Assembly: GCA_027924645.1 (NCBI GenBank)
Contig: BSBN01000040.1
Coordinates: 1,054,001-1,118,000, forward strand
From: Cunninghamia lanceolata
Lineage: Eukaryota > Streptophyta > Pinopsida > Cupressales > Cupressaceae
Direction of reading: 5' to 3'
Length of the DNA: 64,000 bases
Part shown: positions 59,689-64,000 of the stretch, in pieces
How positions within the stretch are numbered: position 1 is the stretch's first letter
Layout of the letters: the number at the start of each line of letters is the position of its first letter
Made by a program: the position numbers and the translations under genes
The notes under the pieces: generated by a model
Told to the model about the DNA's origin: nothing
Database searches by the model: none
What the model saw: only the letters and a program-made list of their open reading frames with translations

Positions 59689-60134
59689 GAATCTAAAATT
59701 GCATGAAGATAATACATAGAAGATATCTAAAAATGTGGATCAAATGAAACAAACAAGTGTTCAATGTAGTAGCAGAGACTTCTCTAATTATATCTTGGGT
59801 TTTGGAATTATAAAACTACTTGGATATATTAGGGAATACTAGTGTTTTTTTGGATTGATGAAGTAGCTTTTGATGTATTTTGAAGTGGTCTCCTTAACCA
59901 CTTATATGTAACTATCTAATTTTACTTGGAATATAATATTAGTGCTAGATTCTCAATCCAAAAATATTTTAATCTTAAAACTATATTAAATATGACTTAT
60001 ATCTATTAAATCATATGCAGCGTAAAATGGTTAAATGATATGAAAATGGAATGAAAATGGAATGTGGGAATGGTTATGAAGGCGCATGAAAAGGAATAAA
60101 ATATGATAAAATAAAACATAATTAGCTCTCATCA

Positions 60135-61290
60135 GGAGCAACCACTAGGATATGAGTCTTAGGCCACGAAGACAAGGTCTACAAACCCAAGAGAGCATTC
60201 TATGGACTTCAGCAAGATCCTAGAGCATGGTTTAGTATAATTGGTTCTTATCTCTTACAAAATGTCTTCAATAGGTATAGCACTAAGCCTACACTAAACA
60301 AAAAAATGGATGAACAAGGACAAGTTCAAATTGTATGTCTATATGTTGATGACTTGTTATTTATAGGTGATTTATCAATTGATTTGTTCAACGGAGCCAT
60401 GAGGAAGGAATTTGAGATGATCGATTTGTGTCTCATAAAGTATTTTCTTGGCATTGAGGTGAATTGATTTGAAATGGCATATTCATTTCTTAAGCCAAAT
60501 ATGCCATGGATATTTGAAAAGGTTTAATATGTTAAACTATAAGTTAACACCAACACTGGTTGGGATAGCTTTGAAGTTAAGCAAGGATGACAAGGGATTT
60601 AATGATTATCCAACTTTGTATAAAAGACTCATTGGTAGTATAGTATACTTGATAGCTATGAGGTTAGACATAATGTACGATGTGAGCCTTATTTCAAGGT
60701 TCATAGAATTTCCAAAATATTTTCATTGACAAGTAGGAAAAATAATTTTGAGATATGTGAGTGGAACCAAAAATCATTGAATTTAGTATTCAAGGTCAAA
60801 TGAGTTCAAACTTGTAGGATACATAGATAGTGATTATGCAGGTGATGTTTCTAACAAGAAGACTACATTTGGTTATGTATTTCATTTTGGAATAGGTGTA
60901 GTATCATAAGCATATAAGAAACAACCCATTGTCACTATTGCATCAAAAAAAGTAGAGCATGTAGGAGCAACAAGGGAAATGTGTCAGTCAACTTGGATGA
61001 GAAGAGTGTTAATAGATCTTTAAGGCATAAACAAGAAGTTCAACAACAAAGATTTTTTTTCGCAACAACTCAGTGATCACACTATCTAAGAATCTTGCAT
61101 TTCACAAAAGGAGTAAGCATATTGACACCGTATACTATTTCATCAAACAATTAATCAACAATGGAGAGATTTATTTGAAATATTGTAGGTCTATTGTAGG
61201 TCTAAAATTTAGTATGCAGATATCTTCACCAAGCCATTATGAAAAGAAAGATTTGAGTGTCTATAAGATTGTGTATGCATCTTAAATGGT
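60135..61290 (+). pseudogene. Copia A reverse transcriptase C-terminal part and RNase H (decayed)
   Basis: Resumes A's RT with QPLGYE, then YKPKRAFYGLQQDPRAWF, the active-site YVDD at 60342-60353, and YFLGIEV. RNase H region: YKRLIGSIVYLIAMRLDIMYDVSLISRF (60625-60710), YIDSDYAGDVSNKKTTFGYVF (catalytic Asp residues), FHKRSKHIDTVYYFIKQLI and ADIFTKP-like sequence near 61215. Stops near 60467, 60728, 60777, 60907 and 61021 and frame changes disable it. The end near 61290 is estimated. Confidence 0.87.
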
Positions 61291-61441
61291 GGTAGTTGTG
61301 ATTGGGTAAAAGTTCAGTACTATGTCACACTTTTATAAATGAAACATCCAACACAAATATATTTTTTCAACTTAAATGATAAAAAAGTCATATTTATGTT
61401 TTGAATTTTAAAATAACATAAACTAATGAAATGTAGATATT

Positions 61442-62719
61442 GTTTTTTTTTGGTAAGAATTAGATTATATTATATTGTCAAAAAAGAGCTGATTACATAG
61501 TTTGTGATCCATGAGTAGAAGAATGTAAACCATTCCTTCTAACCATTACAATATTGATCAAAATTGCCCCCTAAAATGACCACCCTGGATCTAAGTTGCA
61601 ACTATCTAAACACTAAACTGAGAAAACCATACCCATACTAACTGAAGAATTTAATATTTACATGCATAAAACCCTAGACTCACAGACCTCACAACAACAG
61701 ACCATAAACCCATGCCCATCAAATCTCTCCTTCTGCGAAGATATAGTCCCTAAACTCGCCTATCCATGCAAAGCCTTCAACTGGGGAAAGATTGAGCATC
61801 TTCTTTAGAAAATCTCTGCCTCTGTGAACCCTAGCCCTATGGGCAATTAATTCATCACCTCTGATATCTAGAATAAAGGGAAAATATTTTATCACTTCAC
61901 CTGGCTGGTTAACCTTGGCCAAATCCTTTGGCCTAGGAAACCCTACGCCTCTCTCTGTAGTCTTCAACACCTTATCGAGCCCCTCCAACAGGTTCTGCTT
62001 GAACAGTCACGACACCAGCACCCTTACTCCTTCCTTAGTCATCAGCACATCTAGTAGAGATGCCACCACCCATGAGGAAATATCAGTATCCACCCGATAC
62101 CGCTCTCCATCTCTGAAAAACACTTTACCTAAAATGAGTTTCACTGAGACAATGGCGAAGGCATCATTTTGGTGAAGCACCCTTTGTAACCTTTGCTCTA
62201 TAATCTTGCCTTTAAACACCATCTGCCTAACCTTGCTGGTTAGACAGATGGGTAACTCCATTCCTCCACACTTCAAATGATCAGTCAGGAGATCAAAAAT
62301 GATAATTGGGGGGATCGTTTGCCATAAACCACGCTGCTGAGAAGATCACAGAACCTTGCGAAAAAAGTATGAAGATGTCATTTAATGATGCTGAAGGACA
62401 TGCAAAATGGAAAACTCTGCATTTGCCAGCTCATGCCAAATACTATTTACTATCCCAAGAAGAAAGGCCAACCACTGGCTTTCAAAAAAATGATTAGAGT
62501 CTATCCTCTTTGCTCAGTTCGAGGCCCTTCGAAGCGTGAGAACTTGCTTGTCCAACTGCCACCCGCAGCCCTAATTGTGTATGCTAATTATTAAAAGGAA
62601 GGCTTCTCTCAATGATTAATCCAAGGCTGACGATGTTTGCTAACTTGGCTACCAATCCAACACCCCTTGCCGAGATGACCACCTCACCTATGTGAGGTGG
62701 CACCCACCCTACTGCCCAC
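61442..62719 (-). mobile_element. Retroposon K (minus strand, poly(A) end, 16-bp TSD)
   Basis: ATGAAATGTAGATATT is duplicated at 61426-61441 and 62720-62735. The left end of the insert is a T10 run after one G, so on the minus strand it ends in poly(A), the hallmark of target-primed reverse transcription. At 1,278 bp it is too short for a full LINE and contains no RT motif. It may be a processed pseudogene, a 5'-truncated LINE, or a SINE-like element. Confidence 0.82.
61719..62276 (-). pseudogene. Unrecognised coding-like region in retroposon K
   Basis: On the minus strand, 62276 down to 62007 gives 89 residues (MKCGGMELPICLTSKV, FKGKIIEQRLQRVLH, then IVSVKLILGKVFFRDGERYRV). After a stop and a short gap, 61988 down to 61719 gives another 89 residues (KVNQPGEVIKYFPFILDIRG, LIAHRARVHRGRDFLKKM, WIGEFRDYIFAEGEI). 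Both look protein-like with regular hydrophobic spacing. They may be one protein interrupted by a stop and frame change. I do not recognise the family and see no RT or zinc motif. A retrocopied host gene or a LINE ORF1 are both possible. Confidence 0.45.
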
Positions 62720-62735
62720 ATGAAATGTAGATATT

Positions 62736-64000
62736 TTAATGTAGTTTATGCTTATAATTTTTTTTAAATTTTCAAAATTAGTTGGATTTTTTTAAAATAG
62801 ATTAATAGATGAATTTTAATTGCTATTTTAAAAAAAAGTAATGTCGATGGGACGTCAAGAAAGATATAGCATAATTAACTTTTTTCTTTAAATTTTTTCA
62901 TAATTAGACAACTCAAATATCTAGTGCATGGAAAAAAAATTTAATTTTTTATGAATAATTTTTTTTAATAATTTTTTTTGTGTCAAATTTAATTGGAACA
63001 TTATAGTTTTCATGGGATGTCAAATTTTTTATAATTTTTATTTTTTATATAAAAAAAAACTCTCTTGGAGAAGATTCTCTCCTCTAGTTGCCATATATAT
63101 TTGAAAATTTTTAAGTATCTATTTATTTTTAATTTCTAATCAACTACATGTTTGGTTATAATAACATACTTGCAATAAATTTAAAAATAATCCTAATAAA
63201 ACTAATGAAAATATAAAAATATATATATTTCTAGGTTTTAGACTCTGACATCTACCAAAGGGTATTTTCAAATTTTCATGAAAATACCCTTTCATTAGAA
63301 AAAATTATAGTTGAACTTGAAGTTTTGTTCAATTTATTGTAAATGGGGGGTTGGTTACCACATAGATAGTTTTGGACGAGATCATACCACTCAAAAAGGT
63401 TTTGGGTGAACTTTCTCGCCCAAAACCTTCAATGTAAACAAACACCAGGTTTTAAAATTTTAAATTAGATTTTATAATTTTTAAAAATTCAGGCGAAAAA
63501 GTTTCAATCGGAACTATTTATGCCACACAATACCATATAGGTGCTATGTGGTCTAAGGTGGAACCGTTTAGAGTGAAATTGTCTCTATAGAAACTATTTA
63601 GTTGGCCAAAAGTGTGACATAGGTTTGAACTTTTACCTCATTAAGGTGGAGTATTGGAATATAATTCTAACCACTAGTAATAAATAATGCCCCATTGCAT
63701 ATCCTCTTGTAGCAGATAGACTGTCATTTCCTCCTACATGTAAAAGATTTTTGCAAAGGAAAAAATACTACCTTCTATTATCTTCACTTAGCTCTCTCTA
63801 TACTTATTTTATAATCATTCAAATTATTGTTGGTTATAAATATTGAAGTCGGGTAAAAATGCTGCTAAAGCCCTGCAAACAGTATTTTCAAACCCTAACT
63901 ACCCAATGGAGCCCTAAAAACCTAGAATCAAGCAATCAACACAAGGAAATATGAAACCCTAGGCTAATAGTGCAAATCCTTCATTGTTCCTATGAAGCTA
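62736..64000. other. AT-rich right flank, nothing recognised
   Basis: Very AT-rich with many A and T runs to about 63250, then moderately AT-rich. There is no ORF with motifs and no clear match to the left flank that would define A's 3' LTR. 63840-64000 has CCCTAA/CCCTAG-like words (AAACCCTA) of the kind common in plant repeats and promoters, too few to be telomeric. Confidence 0.5.

Larger units (their letters stand above)
52040..59963 (+). mobile_element. L1-type LINE 'I', apparently full length, inserted in H
   Basis: Bounded by the 15-bp duplication ATATTTTAATCTTAA (52025-52039 and 59964-59978). It begins GGCACGAGGG and ends in a short A run (CCAAAA). Without insert J it is about 6.5 kb, normal for a full plant L1. 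It has ORF1 with a zinc knuckle and ORF2 with endonuclease, RT and C-terminal zinc motif. 52040-52600 is the 5' UTR region with no clear ORF. 59689-59963 is the 3' UTR. Confidence 0.9.
33662..60134. mobile_element. Insert H: probable 1.65-kb solo LTR in copia A, itself split by E and LINE I
   Basis: H is seen as three pieces: 33662-34190, 51078-52039 and 59979-60134, about 1,647 bp in total once E, I and their TSD copies are removed. GGAGC is duplicated at 33657-33661 and 60135-60139, and removing H restores EVYVEQPLGYE in copia A. The ends are TAATAG and CATCA; the start fits TGATAG after one G-to-A change, which would pair with ATCA. No coding sequence is seen; a TA repeat lies at about 51331-51347. 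A solo LTR fits best, with family and orientation unknown. Confidence 0.72.
3487..61290 (+). mobile_element. Ty1/copia element A: outermost, heavily interrupted, decayed
   Basis: This is an old copia element in four visible pieces: 3487-4520, 5632-6684, 32575-33661 and 60140-about 61290. Removing the insertions and one TSD copy each leaves about 4.3 kb of internal sequence in the order gag, protease, integrase, reverse transcriptase, RNase H, as expected for copia. The joins restore continuous homology. The integrase block stops at 6684 and resumes at 32570, with ATGTG duplicated. The RT block stops at 33661 and resumes at 60135, with GGAGC duplicated. Many stops and frameshifts show it is long dead. 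The 3' end is approximate because no 3' LTR was identified. Confidence 0.85.

Noticed and set aside
63840..64000. Telomere-like CCCTAA words
   Set aside because: Only a few scattered copies without tandem order; common in plant intergenic DNA.
1..64000. CRISPR arrays, operons, rRNA and tRNA genes
   Set aside because: None seen. Gene content and retroelements are those of a plant nuclear genome; the only tRNA-related sequences are primer binding sites.

Overview
This is nuclear DNA from a plant with a large, repeat-rich genome. It looks like a seed plant, but I cannot name the species or clade from sequence alone. I find no convincing host gene, tRNA, rRNA or CRISPR array. Nearly the whole window is a stack of nested retroelements, and most insertion boundaries can be placed to the base because the interrupted reading frame and the target-site duplication (TSD) are visible on both sides.

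Layout, outermost first. An old Ty1/copia element A (internal region about 3487-61290, + strand, no convincing LTRs) is split by four insertions. (1) A 1,106-bp solo LTR 'C' (4521-5626, TSD ACAAG). (2) A Ty1/copia element 'B' (6685-32569, TSD ATGTG), itself split by giant-LTR Ty3/gypsy element 'F' (8200-26286, TSD GTTTC) and by a 2.6-kb probable solo LTR 'G' (27513-30102, flanks GGGGG). (3) A probable solo LTR 'H' (outer limits 33662-60134, TSD GGAGC), itself split by giant-LTR Ty3/gypsy element 'E' (34191-51072, TSD GAATC) and by an L1-type LINE 'I' (52040-59963, 15-bp TSD), which carries LTR remnant 'J' (55372-56747). (4) A minus-strand poly(A) retroposon 'K' (61442-62719, 16-bp TSD), which lies next to A's 3' end. 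The outer flanks (1-about 3486 and 62736-64000) are AT-rich with nothing recognisable.

The notable system is in F and E. Both have LTRs of about 5-6 kb, and the U3 part of each LTR contains a long reading frame of about 1,000-1,100 codons on the element's coding strand. The F and E LTR proteins share two sequence blocks and a layout (N-terminal folded region, middle block, C-terminal coiled coil), so they look like divergent members of one LTR-encoded family that I cannot assign to a known domain. In F, every stop and frameshift in this frame is private to one LTR copy, so the frame was open when the element inserted. F and E also share a pol order of protease, extra plant/archaeal-type RNase H, reverse transcriptase, gypsy RNase H, integrase. 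In both, the gypsy RNase H has lost its first catalytic Asp while the extra RNase H keeps its acidic residues.

All coding regions are now degenerate. The stops are mostly TAG, as expected from C-to-T decay of methylated CAG sites. The genes are described as pseudogenes or fossil ORFs; F and E are clearly younger than A and B.
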